Below, one piece after another: positions 1 to 18,466 of a stretch of DNA of 64,000 nucleotides (the first letter of the stretch is position 1; each line of letters starts with the position of its first letter). The position numbers and the translations under genes are program-made. The notes under the pieces were generated by a model that saw only the letters and a program-made list of their open reading frames with translations, was not told the origin of the DNA and did not search any database. Location: NCBI RefSeq assembly GCF_008831285.2, contig NC_045146.1, forward strand, positions 3,498,001-3,562,000. The letters run 5' to 3'. The DNA is from Nymphaea colorata (taxonomy: Eukaryota > Streptophyta > Magnoliopsida > Nymphaeales > Nymphaeaceae).

Positions 1-1729
1 TGTAATTGTCCGCTTCTTGTACTTGTAGTGGTTGTTGATGATGCTACAGTGGCTGTGGTTGTGACTAGGCATGGTGTTCTTGTGTGAACAGACTGACCCA
101 GATAAGGTTTGAAAATCCAGTCATGGCTTCTTCAAGAACCAAGATAATACAGTGGGAAAGGTTTAGAGAGAGAAACAAATAGAAAAAGAGAGGGAGGATG
201 AGTATAGAGATTCTCAGTGGATTACCTGAGGGTACTGGATTGATATGAGAGATGGTGGAGCACAGGCCCATAGAGATGATCTGCCGACTGCTTCCCTGCT
301 CCGAAAATCCCACTTTTGTCCATTCTAAAGTCCTGCCAAAACCCTGCAGACCTTCTTGAAAAGTACATCTCTGCAACGTGGTCTCCTGCCATTAGCATCC
401 CATGATGATCTTTATCCCTGCCTCCCTGGTTCATCACTGAACGAACGACAAAAAAAAAAGTATAGTTTAACAAAAGGAAAAATAATAAAACTCCAAAGCT
501 TCACGACACCCAAAGCTCTGAAAAAATCGATGTGAAACCAGAAACTTATTTGTATAAAAAGCCACCAAAAATTCAAAACAAAAACAAATTTTTTCTCCAT
601 CAGATCTTACAGCCGCCTGCTGGTAGAATTAATCTAGTCGATATTTTAGCCTCCAAGCCTGAATATGAGTTGGCACCGAACTTTAACTTAATTTCCAGCA
701 GCAGGGATGCATCACCATGAGTGTTTGTAAGTTTATGATGGTAGATTAAAAGGGGCTGGTGCTTATAGCGAAGCAGATCAACTACCCTTTTGGGGAGCTC
801 TAAATTCATTTCCAATTTACAGGAAATTAACTAAAGTAGATCCAGGTTTTTGATTTAAATATTTAGGAACCAACAAACTCCAAACATGTTTATTTGAAAT
901 GAAACAAAAAAAGAAACGGAATCTAAAATTGATTTCAAAAGTCGAAGCACCAAATATCTTAAAAAGCTTCTTTTTTTTGCAAGGGATTAACAAAATATTT
1001 GCTATTCATCTTGGTTACTAGAGCCCTCCACACAGCCCTAGGATTAGGGTTTTTCCTCACGTACCTTGCCCAGAATCGTCGATTTTCTTGCTTCTGTACA
1101 TCTGGAATACACAAGAGGAATCAAATTCACAAATAAGTACCAAATATTTGAATAAAATGAAAGGGGAGAAAAGAAAAGGAAACCTCTATGTTGTTGTTCT
1201 TAAATATCGTTACAATTTTCAAATCATTGTCTTTATCATTTATACATTTACCTGCAGATGACTCTTGACATGTGCAATACTAAGTCCTTTTACGTTCATC
1301 AATTGAAGAACCAATTTGGGCGTAGCTCCTAAAACCACATAAATCATGATCATTAAAAAGCAAATCGATAATTCATTAACGAGAAAAGTGTAAGAACTTA
1401 TGGAATTCTAAGAGGAAAAACTTGTGCATATCCCTTCTGAGGTTTCACTTACTATCTTGACCACCAAGCCTCTCTACAGCATGAACAAAGCAAAGGTGTA
1501 GCTCCGGAGTCCATCTAAGCCTAGGCATTTTTGATCTGATATACTGCCGGACGGCGCCTGTTCCACTGCCGGAACTGGTTCGTCCCCCTTCTTTCGTCTC
1601 CACCGGCTCCGAACTCTTCATAGACTCACCGTCTTCTTCGTCAGATTCTGCAGATCTCTTTCTTGGTGTCAACGGAGGATTCACCTTACCGTCGCTTGTG
1701 CTTCCACTTTGCTCCTCACCAACCTCCAT
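1..1729 (-). CDS. G2-like (GARP/MYB-related) transcription factor, 5' part of gene, runs off the left edge
   Basis: Five exons join in phase: 1729-1453, 1328-1252, 1101-1065, 436-226 and 129-1, all with GT-AG borders. The visible protein is about 243 residues and incomplete at the C terminus. Residues 1-65 are acidic and Ser/Gly-rich. Residues about 68-125 form one MYB-like DNA-binding domain: RLRWTPELH (single Trp), then ATPKLVLQLM, then the diagnostic SHLQMYRSKK helix-3 motif, as in KANADI-type and G2-like proteins. The tail contains YFSRRSAGFWQDF and HDWIFKP. The domain is split over three exons, usual for this family. I infer a nuclear DNA-binding regulator; target genes cannot be read from sequence. 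The start ATG at 1729 opens the only long frame before the domain. The family call is strong, but the orthologue (Arabidopsis has several close paralogues) is not resolved. Confidence 0.9.
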
Positions 1730-2736
1730 CTTCTATCTCCCACACTATTTCTTTGCCGCGCTCCTTCTTTCCTTTCTTCCTACTCTAGAATGTCAGTTGG
1801 TCTGCTGAACTGCCGGAAAATGGAGGAATTCCCGGCCATCTGAGATAGCTCTGGTAGGGAGGAGAAGGAGGAGGGGACACGAGACAATAATTAAAAGGCC
1901 ACCATGAACAAGTATTCCCTACATTGACTGGTGTTGCTTAGAAATTCGATCGTTGTGTTAGATAAATAATAAATATACCCATCAAGAGAGAGAATTTCGT
2001 GAACACCCTCCTCTTTTAACAATATTATATCCTGGAGTTAAAGTGTAGTTTTTATGGAGTTATTTTTGTCTTAATAATTAACAATCTCTTTCAATTGAAA
2101 TGACGTTACCACCCATGGTCGCTGTTTTTACATGGACGCTGGTGTAAGCAAGGCAGGTGGATGATGTCATGGAAACCCTATATATTTCTTGTGATGCTTG
2201 TCATTTATGCTATTGTCACCTAGATACCGCTTTACAACTTCAGACGTGAGTTGGATATGTAAACTTATATATTATTTTTAGAAAATATTCAATGGAACTG
2301 AAGGTTAATTCTGAAGTTTTTAATAATGAACAGAGATCTTTCTTGATGATCTAGTACATAAAAACTTCATTTTTTGTTGAAATTATTTCTTAAGTTCTGA
2401 AAGTTGTATCAAGATCCTATAACATGTTACAGGCCATAAAAGCCGAAAATGGCGCATCCGTGTGACATACTTGAGAATGTAGCTCAAGATATTTGACATT
2501 ATTAGACGATTCTCTTTTCCTAAATAACATGCCTATAAAACTTAAGCTCTTTCGCATATACGCCACATTGGTCTATTTCTCTGTGTTGTTCTTTTTTCTT
2601 TTTCCTTGAGTCATGAACCGGGCCTTCCACCCTCAGTTTTTTATACGTATGGTCGCCTCAATATTCCAAGACCAACTCACGTTATTAAGTGACAGATTAC
2701 TTCATCATCAATGTACTTTCTCTTTCTCTCTCTCTT
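1730..2736. other. 5' flank of the G2-like gene, then intergenic DNA
   Basis: The first 150 bases upstream of the ATG are pyrimidine-rich on the gene strand, as expected of a plant 5'UTR. The rest is AT-rich with no credible ORF. No promoter element could be assigned with confidence. Confidence 0.5.
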
Positions 2737-2755
2737 TTATATATATATATATATA

Positions 2756-2792
<37 letters not shown>
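2737..2792. repeat. (TA)n microsatellite
   Basis: About 56 bp of TA dinucleotides with one C interruption, preceded by a short CT run. The Tyr/Ile ORFs that cross it on both strands are artefacts. Confidence 0.97.
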
Positions 2793-7687
<4,895 letters not shown>

Positions 7688-8202
7688 GGCTGCACAATGA
7701 GCCAAGCCAACTCAGGCTTGACTCAAACTCACTTGAAAAACTCAGCTCGTGCTTGACTCGTTTATAAATGAGTCAAGTTGGATATTACAAAGATATTTGA
7801 AAACGATAAACGAGTCGAGTTCGAGTTTCAGGAATTAGATTCCTTTGTACTCGACTCCACTCACAACCAGTTCTCTATATAATATTGCTAAAACTGGATC
7901 ACCGAACCACTGGTTTTAACTTTTAAGGCAAAAACAAATTTTCACAAGTTACACCAGTTAATGCTTATATGAGTTAAATGAGTTAATGCTTACATGAGTT
8001 AACACTAAATGAGTTAACACTAAATGAGATAACTCTTAAACGAGTTAAATGAATTAAACGAGTTGAGTTCGAACTCGATTTTGTGTAGTCGAGTCAAGTT
8101 TGTGCTTGCTATAAGAAGCTCGACTCGAGTTCGAGCCAAGCTTGAGCTCGAGTTTTTTGAGCCAAGTCAAGCTTGGGCTCGACTCGGGTCGTATGTGCAG
8201 CC
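7688..8202. mobile_element. non-autonomous DNA element with GGCTGCACA terminal inverted repeats
   Basis: The 9-bp ends are perfect inverted repeats: GGCTGCACA at 7688-7696 and TGTGCAGCC at 8194-8202. Both arms are full of CTCGACTCGAG/GAGCC-type subterminal motifs. The centre carries short direct repeats of ATGAGTTAACACTAAA type near 7976-8040. There is no coding capacity. The end structure suggests an hAT-type non-autonomous element, but I see no intact target-site duplication. Related sequence recurs at 46625-46945 and 52430-52545. Confidence 0.65.
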
Positions 8203-9715
8203 TTACCTGTAAACCTTTATTTTCTTAAACATTTATTTTCTTTTTATAGGCGAGGGAAGGGAAGTACTTCCATTATAGTATCTCCTCCTCCAATAGTGAC
8301 GAAAAGTAATATGGTAAGATTCACTGCAAGCGAACTCTGGCCTACCTTTTATTGGCCATCTTAAACAACTTAGGTAGGCACACACACGTATAATTCAGAA
8401 TGGTAATCTTTGACATGTAATTATGGCTAAAGTTTAGGTCCTAAATGAAGTGGTTGTAAGCAATCCCACTTTTTTTTAGGGTGAAACGAGGCTATCGATC
8501 ATCAGTTCCTGACAATTAATTACTTTATAATTACGTTTTTTTCTTTCCTCCACATTTTTTGTGGAATATATATACTTTGTAAAACTGTCTAGATATCCAG
8601 TTGTTCCAGTATAAGTTGAAGCGGATGCACATTGCCACCAACTACGTATAGTTTTGCCGAAATAAGGGGATGATTAAGTATTTGACTATATAATAAAAGC
8701 TAAGAATAATTTGTCCAGCTACTACATGAACGGTATAGAATTGAGCCTTTACTCAAGAATATTTGTTAAGCTTATTTTTGCATCTAACATTAATTTTTTA
8801 TAACTTAAGTAAATAGACAGCACACTTTGATGTTAAGAGCCCCTTTTATGAACAAGGCAATCTTGAAGAGAAATTTGAATATCCTGATTTGGGTAGGCAG
8901 GAGGAATATTTCATTTTATCTTACTGCCCAACAAGAGAATCGAGGTGTTTTCATGGAGAACTAGATGTATAGCAAAATAATTAGCTTATTTTTCATGTTA
9001 TATTTTATTGGGTAAAGTGGCAATGTTGTATTAATTTAACATCTAATTTGAGAAAAATCAACTCGTTTTATGGATTTGTTTATTAACCATGAGGAAACTA
9101 AAAACAGCTTTAATTTAGTTCAATACTGAAATGTTATGTGCATTTTCTTTTATCAACATCACTGGCTGCTCTTTTGAAATTTTCCTAATAAAACCATGAA
9201 AAAATTTAGATAAAGAGGAGCTAGGTTTTTCACATTCGTCCATATCAAGTTGTTCATTAGTCCAAATTAATTGGCCTTCAAGTTAACTTTCCAAGTATAA
9301 TTTTTTTTCCCTCTAATAAAATGACATAAGCATGCCTATATATATATTTCAATTATTATTATTATTATCACCTTCTATGCCTTCGAGATGGTAATTAAAT
9401 AAAAGAATTTAAATAACGGATATGCAGAGTCCAAAAGAGAAATTTGTCCCCTTTCCTCTCTTTCATCCAATTGTACCATCCAATTTTTTGCATTTCAAAA
9501 CCAGCAGCGGAGGGAATTGCTGTAGTCTGTCGGCATCTTCCACGCCGCAATGCACTAGAATTTAAAATTGAAGGAAGAAAGAAGAGGTCAGGCGACTGGT
9601 CTTCTTAATATTGGGCTGCATGCCAATTGACCTTGGTTTCTGTGGCTATTCTGCGACAACAGACGTAGCTAGAGCTTCCCTCTGTTCATATTATTCTCTT
9701 TCAAGATAAAAGACA

Positions 9716-9717
<2 letters not shown>
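8203..9717. other. intergenic, no gene seen
   Basis: AT-rich sequence with no ORF or element I can name. Confidence 0.5.

Positions 9718-9802
<85 letters not shown>
9718..9802. repeat. (TA)n microsatellite, about 85 bp
   Basis: Pure TA tract. Confidence 0.97.
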
Positions 9803-9803
<1 letters not shown>

Positions 9804-9860
9804 CTAAAATCTTTCAACCATCTTGACCTCCATCCAAATTGCATCAAGCAGATGTGATTA

Positions 9861-10000
9861 AATGTATTGCACGAACTGGATTTTTGAAAAGAAATTCTCT
9901 ACCTTCTCAAAACACACCATCCAATGTATTGCACGAACTGGATTTTTGCTTCCAGGTTTTGAAAGGAACTTCTCTAACCTCTCACAACACACCGTCTCAT
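9861..10000. repeat. imperfect tandem duplication, 62-bp period
   Basis: The 27-bp block beginning AATGTATTGCACGAACTGG occurs at 9861 and again at 9923. It is followed each time by a TTCTCT...CTTCTCA...AACACACC segment; the second copy has a short insertion. Confidence 0.85.
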
Positions 10001-11951
10001 GCATTTCATAGGGCAGTAGACTCCAATGCCCCCAAAACCCGAAGGTGGTGATTGGACCGAACTCAAAATGACTGGAGGCCGATTTTAGCTTTTATATATA
10101 TATATAGCTCTTGGTAACCATAAGATCCTCGTAGTTGAAATTTTACCTTTATTTAGCATCAAAAGAGGGTCATGATCTTACGTTAAGACTTGAAATATAC
10201 ATATTAAATGAGACTTTTGTTGAGGATGATCTTTTAATGTTTACTTAATTTCTTTTAAAGGCAAAGTATAACTGTACAAATTCGTAATCTCAGCTCTCTC
10301 TCTCTCTCTCTAAATTGGGACTCGTGTATGTGCATGTGGAATCTGAGCTGCACAGCCCGTGGGAGACAGGTTGGTGAGGCACTGGTATTGAATGCAAGTA
10401 ATATGATTTGTTAAACAATAAAGAAATGGAAGTGTTTTGTCTGGACGTGTGCATGGGAGAGTTGACGTTTGATTAGTTTAGTGACTGCCATGCAGAAGAA
10501 TCTAGCAAGGAATTTGATTTTATTTCAATGCATGAATCGATGGTGACGTCTCTCCTGAATTTCTTTCTCAGGAGTTGGTTGAATAATTACCCTTTATTTA
10601 TTTTATTATTAATTGTTTACTGGTCATGAACTTCCACTTGATAAAAAAAGAAATACTTGTCAATTTATTCTGCGTTTTCTGCGGAATTTGCATATGTCTT
10701 GTCTGCTTTGAGTATGGTATGTTTTGTGACATTCTTATATGAATTTACGACAACACCCTCCACATTAACAGCTGCCAATAAATGGGCCTCTTTAATTAAT
10801 GTTGAGCTTTGCTAGTGATCAAAATGACGTCTGGTCGTCAACAACTGGATCCATTTCACATCTTAATGTAAGTCCAAATCCAAATAGAATTTGATTGCAA
10901 GTAAAAACTTAATAGTACTGTTGTATGTAAGAGTGGAAACTGATATTAGCTAATCAGATACGAATGCCATTATGCAAAACCAGAAAAAATTAAACTTGCA
11001 ATGGATAAATCCTGCTCAAGTTTAAATTTTTTACATCTTATTTGTAAATACTCTCGTTAAAAGGTACCTCACCCCGACCAAGGTCCGAGGCAACCCTAAA
11101 TCTCAGGAAGGGGGCAGCTTCGGTCTCTTGGAGGTATCTCCTTATCTTGAGTGCCAATGCTTGGCAATCGAGTTTCTGACCAAGTCCTTGGGCTTCATAG
11201 ATTCTCTTGAGAGTATATCCAATATTGATCTTGGAGTGACTTATATTTACCGGTTACATGTACTTGGTGAGCATAATTTATTGTTTCTTCAAGAGCAGAG
11301 AATGTTAAGAGCAAGGCCCTCTTACACTCGAGGAGATTGACAAACACACAAATTTTTACGTGGTTCGGAAAGATGACAAACCTTTTTAAATCCATGGTTG
11401 TGTTGTAACTTCACTATATTGAGAAAAAACATTTAAATATAACAGATGTCGGTTCCCTTTAAATACAAGTGTTTACGGCAACACCATGACAGCAAGTAAT
11501 TACAATAATACCCCCAACCCACATATTTTCACCAGCAGAAAACAGGAGGTAGCCCATCAAAAACGGCACCAACCTCCATGAGTACTCCATATGGGAGACT
11601 ACTCTTGGAGTGGGAAACCTGGCTGAAACTAGATCTAACATTGAGTACTCAATTGTACACTTGTGGGGACCTGCATGCACAACTATGTTGTGATAGGAGT
11701 AGAAGGACTCAAGCTACTCAGTTTAAGTATCATTGCATCTTCTTCACTGATTTAACCAGCTGTAGTTCTGATAACCAAATTACTCAAACAAAGAATGGAA
11801 AACTAGAAAATTTCTGTGGTCTACAAGTACCTTATGGTACTTTTGTTTTATATATTAAATCCTTTCTCATTCATTTACTTACCAGCAAGTGCTGCTTTGA
11901 ATTTATGTTTGGCTCATGTTTTCATCTACTTCTTGTATTCCTTCCAATGCC

Positions 11952-11954
<3 letters not shown>
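10001..11954. other. intergenic with possible LTR-like remnant
   Basis: No gene recognised. Around 11310-11400 there is an ACGTGGTTCGG motif of the kind often found in plant LTR-element termini, but I could not define element ends. Confidence 0.35.

Positions 11955-12022
<68 letters not shown>
11955..12022. repeat. (TA)n microsatellite, about 68 bp
   Basis: Pure TA tract. Confidence 0.97.
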
Positions 12023-12025
<3 letters not shown>

Positions 12026-13789
12026 AGCATGAACAAAATCTTTGGTTTGCTTTTGGAAAAGTCTTTCAAATAGCAGAGCTGGGCAGGCTGATAGGGGTGG
12101 CATAGCTCAATGGCCAATTCGAATCTAGTGGTCGTTATGCTCCTGTGAAAATTGAAGCAAGCATTAACCCTGGGGGTAGGGTGGGGGCGAGGTACTAGCA
12201 CGGAGTTTTAGGCCACCAGGCCGGTGACATAGGGTGCAGGGGGGATCGAAGAGGACTTTTACTTTTACTCCGACCCAAGAGCAATGCTTAAATTAAACTA
12301 AGAAAAATCGGAAAACAAATGTAAAAATGAAATGTAAAGGGAAAGAAAATGCATAGTAACTATTAGAGTTTCATTGAACTGATCTCTGATTACTAATGAG
12401 CATAAACATCTTTATGTAGACTAAAACATGGATTCACGGATCTAGTTCTGGAACAAAGAATCTTTCTGCCTTTTGCTTCTGCATCGCAGTCACTCGACCC
12501 CGGTGTGGTTTCTCCGGTTTGGCATCGAAAAAATATTACTTGAAATAAAGTTGTTCAAAATAATTTCATCAACTTTAAAATATTAAGATTCCATTTCCTC
12601 GTGTCCTATTTTTGAAACCGACTCTTCATGCCTCATTTTACGTATCATGGTGACTTGCATTCAAGTCATCTCTATCCTTTACTGTTCTTTTATAATGTCT
12701 TCTTGAGAATATATATATATATTTCCACTTGCTTTTCTTTTCCTTTCTTTAAGAGTACACATGGTACCTTACAGCTAAATCTCAGTTTGGCCGGCCTGCC
12801 TGATTCGCTAAAGTGGATCAGTCAACGTGAGAGATAGCTATTTTATATACGATATTTTTCCTAAATTGCTGTTTATGCAGTAAAAAATATTTGTTTACTT
12901 CATTATAATAGACACTAATAATATCCAACTAAGTTGTTGGTACTTTTTCTTTTGTGTACTAACTACTTGCTACATGAGCCATATGCCAGACTAGCTGGTT
13001 TACAAACAATACTGAAGATTAATTAATATTCACACATGCAATCACATAGGGTACTACAAATAATGGTGATGAAATATGATCAACGGACAGTTGTGGAACT
13101 TCTAAACAATTTTTCTTGAATCTAATTGAAGAGAGGAGTGCCCAGTCCATAAACCGCTGGGAATGGAGGTAAGAACCTTGTTTATATACTGAATATAGAA
13201 AATGATTTTGGAGATCAAAATGTTTACGACCTTGAGTTCTTGAAAGAATTATAAACAGCTGAGCAAACTAACCATTGAACGCATAAAATCAATCAAATGA
13301 CGTTCATTCAGTTACTTTTGCAAAATAACATATAAAAAGGCTCTTCATGAACTGCTTAATTAGATTCTTGAAATGGTTTAATTTGTTTGAACGTAGACGG
13401 TTATATAAATCCATTTGCAAGGCTGAAATTAAAAGAACCATAATGTTTATAAAAAGGATTTATTTAAAATGGCTTATGTTTACCACAAAATTTGATGTAC
13501 ATTGGATTTTTGCATTTTCTAATCAAATTGTTTTATATATTCAGAGCATGCTTGAAGAATCAGAAACCTTTAACCATACTACCTTCTATAGCAGATTGAG
13601 TGAGTGAGCAAGAGTGTGAGAGTGTGTGGGTGACAGAGAGTGTGTGTGTGTGTATCCAACCTGTAACAACCAGTTATTAGATAACTCTAACTTCATTTTG
13701 CTCATTAAGCCTTTAATATTGAATACTCAAAGGATGAAATTAAGACTCAAAACTTAGTAATTAGAATGGTTAGGACTCCGGATTTTGTT

Positions 13790-13826
<37 letters not shown>

Positions 13827-14432
13827 TGAATGCCATGCTAGCGAGTTTCATGTCGACTTCACAATATGTCAAATGAAAAATTGCTTTTCAAAGTAAAGTG
13901 GAATTTGACATCCAATATCTTCTAAAGGATGTCTTTACACATGAAATTTTGTGATTCATCTATCAAATTAATTGAATGAATCGTCTCCAATTCACATAGT
14001 ACTCATCATCACTCAATTCCTGCAATTGATGAATATATGAAAACTGAATTCTAACCTTTTACCATTTTTACATTAATGAATGCATTCATTTTTCTCCACA
14101 TTTGTTGCATCAAAGTAAGAATTTAATAAGAAAAAAAATAGGATGTAAGATGAGGATTATCACAACGTTGTGTGTGTGTGTGTGTGTGTGTATAGAAAAA
14201 TTGAATGATGGCTCTAGCTTTTAGAGCCGCCTAGGCATTTAACTAGGGCCGTTTGATCCATCATGATGGACAATTAAGAGAAAAATAAGAAGAAAAAGGT
14301 AATGAACACTTTTATCATCTAGTATCAGTTTCTACTATTTTCTCCATGTTTTTTTCTCAACTATCCTTTGTATCAGATGAACGGTTCTAGTTAGATGGTT
14401 GGGTGACTCTAAATAACTAGAGTCACCATTCA

Positions 14433-14496
<64 letters not shown>

Positions 14497-15965
14497 TTAA
14501 ATTAGTCTCTTGCAAATCCCCAAATTAAAATGTTTGTGTTATCATTTGTCAATTCCATAATCTTAATCTCAGATACAAATATTAGAGGCCAATAATTTTC
14601 ATTCGTGTAAAATAACCATCAATTACCTTCTATCCATAAAAATTTGCATAATTCAGACCCTCCAACTAAGCAAAACTTTAAAAGGAGATGATTATCTCTC
14701 ATGGTAAGTTTATTTTTTGAGTAACTAGCTCCTACCATTGACTTTTCCATTTCAAAATGGATTAATAATATCAATGCACTTGAAGCATGTCTCAAACCTG
14801 TAGACCATATGCTTATCTTGGTTGGATCCCTTGTCAACTGAAGACTAGTTGTGCACCATTCATGTGGCTGCAGTAGATTAATCTCTTAGATGGCAAGAGA
14901 TTTAAATGTGATAGACTTGGGAATAATCAAGTTTGACATAGGCATTTGGGCATATTCATATAACATTGTGTTTGTCTGAATCATGTTTTGGACCTGGTTT
15001 AGTCGACCTTGCAAAAGGACTGCGTGCTTAAACTTCTATCTCGTAGTAGCTGAAGCAGCTATTATCTTAAAGTAACTAGAATTTGCCACATAATAAAACT
15101 AATGAAAATCTCAAGATAGAAACACATGGTGTAGAATTGATTGGTCAGAGACTCAAACATATTGATATCATAGTATGAGGAGTTGAGTCCAAGTCCCCAC
15201 CAAATGGATTGGCTGATCATCATCTTGGACCAGCTACTAATCATTGCCTTGGTATGCTATTGTTTTAACAACTAGCTAAGACATGAGCCCCTCCCTTCGA
15301 ATAGGCCATCCTTTCAGGGGCATCTGATTGCCCCAAATCTTACATTCAAGGGTCTGATTTCACAAGGCGCCCACCAGCAATCTATGATTCTCATAAATTG
15401 TACATTCGAGAACCAAGATTTTACTGTCACCATTATTCCTTAAAATATGGATCTCAAGTTAGATAAGAGGGGCCTAACTTCAAATCCATAAATTTCAGAA
15501 TACGAGAACTACAAATCTGTGGTATACTATCTTTGCATCTTTCAAACATAGGATTTCATATTACTGTTAGAAGTCCATGATATAAAATCCTTAGCATCTT
15601 AAATTATCACCTGGTGTGGTAAAAAGGACTACACCCTTAGGCCATCAGATGCTCACTCTTTGCAGGCTGAGTTTAGCAGAAAGATATCTCTGTTGTTATT
15701 TCTACTCTTAATTACATTTTTCATTGTCACCTAATGTTCATCCAGCATGACCTTCAATATCTTTGAATGTACCTCTTAGACGTCGGATTGTATACTTAAT
15801 GTTTGGAAAATGCTAGCTATAGGAATTTAGGGGTCAGCCCATAGTTAGGATCCTGGTATAGGAACCCAAAGTCACATTGGAACCATCTGCTGAAGCAAAA
15901 TGGAAGGAGTAGTAGGTTATTTTTAGAGATTACTTGATGACCTACCTGCTCAAGTTTGTAAAGCG
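12023..15965. other. intergenic, microsatellite-bearing, no gene seen
   Basis: No ORF here has recognisable motifs. It holds (CA)n at 13792-13820, (TG)n at 14170-14191, and (CT)n passing into (AT)n at 14435-14495. The CA and TG tracts are about 350 bp apart in opposite strand sense. The stretch from about 15270 may include the decayed 5' part of the copia element that follows; no 5' LTR matching the 3' LTR at 20296 was found. Confidence 0.5.
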
Positions 15966-16399
15966 GCGAGGGGAAGAATCCAACAATTTGGCAACTTGGG
16001 CCCTCAAGAAATGTCTAGCAGCATCCTTTTGGGAGGTGGATGATATCTTGGTCTAAGCTAGTTGTAGTACCATTTAAATTGGATCTCAGAAGCTCTTGAG
16101 AGATGAAAAGGAATTTCTGAGAAGCACACTAAGATGATCAAAGTTTTACCGACATTTAGAGTATCTAAAAGAGAGGTCTCAAGCGAGTGGAAGAATCCAA
16201 CAATTTGGCAACTTGGGCCCTCAAGAAATGTCTAGCAGCATCCTTTTGGGAGGTGGATGATATCTTGGTCTAAGCTAGTTGCAGTACCATTTAAATTGGA
16301 TCTCAGAAGCTCTTGAGAGATGAAAAGGAATTTCTGAAAAGCACACTAAGATGATCAAAGTTTTACCAACATTTAGAGTATCTAAAAGAGAGGTCTCAA
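15966..16399 (+). repeat. 217-bp direct tandem duplication
   Basis: 15966-16182 and 16183-16399 are adjacent copies of exactly equal length. They differ at about four positions by eye, for example GAGGGGA versus GAGTGGA at the start and TTGTAGTACC versus TTGCAGTACC. The low divergence means the duplication is much younger than the surrounding decayed copia sequence. Confidence 0.92.
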
Positions 16400-18466
16400 T
16401 AAACATTAACATAATGAAGACTCATAGTGTAGTGAGCACGGATTGCCTCAGCATCAAATAATGAAGCCCAACTCTAGCACTCCCATATAGGGCACCCCTT
16501 CAATAAAATTATCACGGCCATGTTTCTTACACTTCCAAATATTGAAGATTATGAAGATTGCAAACTAGCTAAAATGTCTAGGCTACTATTTACTACCACA
16601 GAAAGCAAAGTGAGTCTTGTTTTGACTTAGTATACACCGATGTGTGGAGTCCTACACTTGTAACTGCATGGACTGAATCTAAATACTTTGTAATTTTTGT
16701 GGATGACAAATCAAAAGCTTCATGAGTGTACTTGAGGAATAAGAAAAATGAAGTGTTCATGTTTCTTAAATAGTTTATTCAATTTGTTGATACTCAATGT
16801 AACAAAAAAGTAAAAATATTTAGATCTAATAATAGGGGAGAATTAGTAAACTATAAAGTAGATGACTATTATAAGAAGAAAAAATACTACAACAAACAAC
16901 TTGTTCTAGAACTTCTCAATGGAATAGGGTATGCCAGAAGAAAAATAAGCATTTATTGAATGTGGTCAAGTCCATAATAATGTACATGAATGTATCAAGA
17001 CAATTCTAGCCTGAAGATGTTGCATCTGCTTGCTATCTTATAAACCAAATAGTCAGTCAAAAAGTAAACCTGAAAAGCCCCCTAAAAATTCTAAACAGAA
17101 GGCCTAGTCAATTAAAACACCTAGAGGTAGAGGTATTCAGATGCATATTTTTTTTCCATCTATCTTCAAGAACATGTTAGACGCAAACTAGAAAAAATGG
17201 TTGTGAGATGTATATTTTTTGGGTATTCAGTTAGTAAAAAAGGTTACAAATGTATAGATGTAAACTTAAAAAAAAATACCATTTTAGAGATGTAAAATTT
17301 ATAGAGCCACAACCTTCTTTTGTAAAGCCAAGTATAGATATTTTCCTTTAGAGAAAAAAATATTGATATATTAAACTACCAGTCACCAATGAAGAAGAAT
17401 GCATAAATATAGGTTCATCCAAAAATGCTTAAGAAAAAGATAAACATGAAGGCCATGGTGTGGGGAATGACACAATCCAAATGATAGATCAGATTTTGGT
17501 GCCACCATAGGTCAGGAGGTCATCAAGAATATGCAGACATCCTGTATATCTGAAAGACATCCACACATACTATAATAAAAAATAGGCTAAGTATCCTTTG
17601 ACAAATTACACGCTTAGTGAAGAAATGATAGAGAAACATAAAATATATTTAACAAAAATATACCATAGAGAAAGAACTGCAAAGCTTTCAAGCTATGAAA
17701 AATAAGAAGTGGTGGAAGGCAATGGAAGAGGAGTTAGATGCTTTGAAAAAAAAATAAGATTTGGGAAGTGGTGACGTTACAAGAAAATAAAAAACCCATT
17801 AGATGTCAATGGACCTAAACAATCAAATATAATAATAAAGGATAACTAAAGAGATACAAAGCACGATTAGTAGCCAAAGGTTACACTCAAATTGCTGATG
17901 TAAATTACTACAAAATATTCACCCCAGTGGCGAAAAATGAGTTCTATTAGAATGTTGATAGTCATTGTTGTTTTGAAAAAATGGCCACTATATCAACTAG
18001 ACGTGAAGAATGTATTTCTTCATGGAGATCTACATGAGAAAATATACATGGAGATGCCTCATGCCTCAATCCAAATGCCTTTTGATAGGTAGATTAAGGA
18101 AATCATTATATGACCTGAAATAATCTAGAAGAAAATGGTTTTCTAAATTGAACAATATCCTAATTGGAGGAGGCTTTAAAATGAATGTTATGGATAATTG
18201 TTATATCTGTAACGGAAGAAGAGAGCGCTGTGGTAGCAATATATTTGGACGACATCATTATAGCATGAAGCAACCACGCCTACGTTGACAAGACAAAAGG
18301 GGTCCTAAAGAAATATTTTGAAATAAAGAATTTAGGGACTCTACATTACTTCTTAGGGATATAAGTAACTCATTCAAAGAAAGGAATTTCATATGTCAAT
18401 GAAAGTATGTCTGAGACCTACTAAGGGATACAGGCATGACAGGAGCTTAAGAAGCCAATGCATTTA

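Noticed and set aside
65-376. 103-codon minus-strand ORF
   Set aside because: It is in the wrong frame across an intron of the G2-like gene; the spliced frame (exons 436-226 and 129-1) is supported by phase and motifs.
11578-12201. Overlapping ORFs on both strands, including one of 175 codons, with YIYIYI strings
   Set aside because: They exist because a (TA)n tract has no stop in two frames; the flanking parts show no domain.
12060-12280. Possible SINE or tRNA-like segment (TGGCATAGCTCAATGG with AATTCGAATC)
   Set aside because: The two boxes are only about 2 bp apart, too close for a pol III promoter unless internally deleted; no tail defined.
13792-14191. (CA)n and (TG)n tracts as a designed inverted repeat
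   Set aside because: Both are ordinary microsatellites; the flanks are not complementary.
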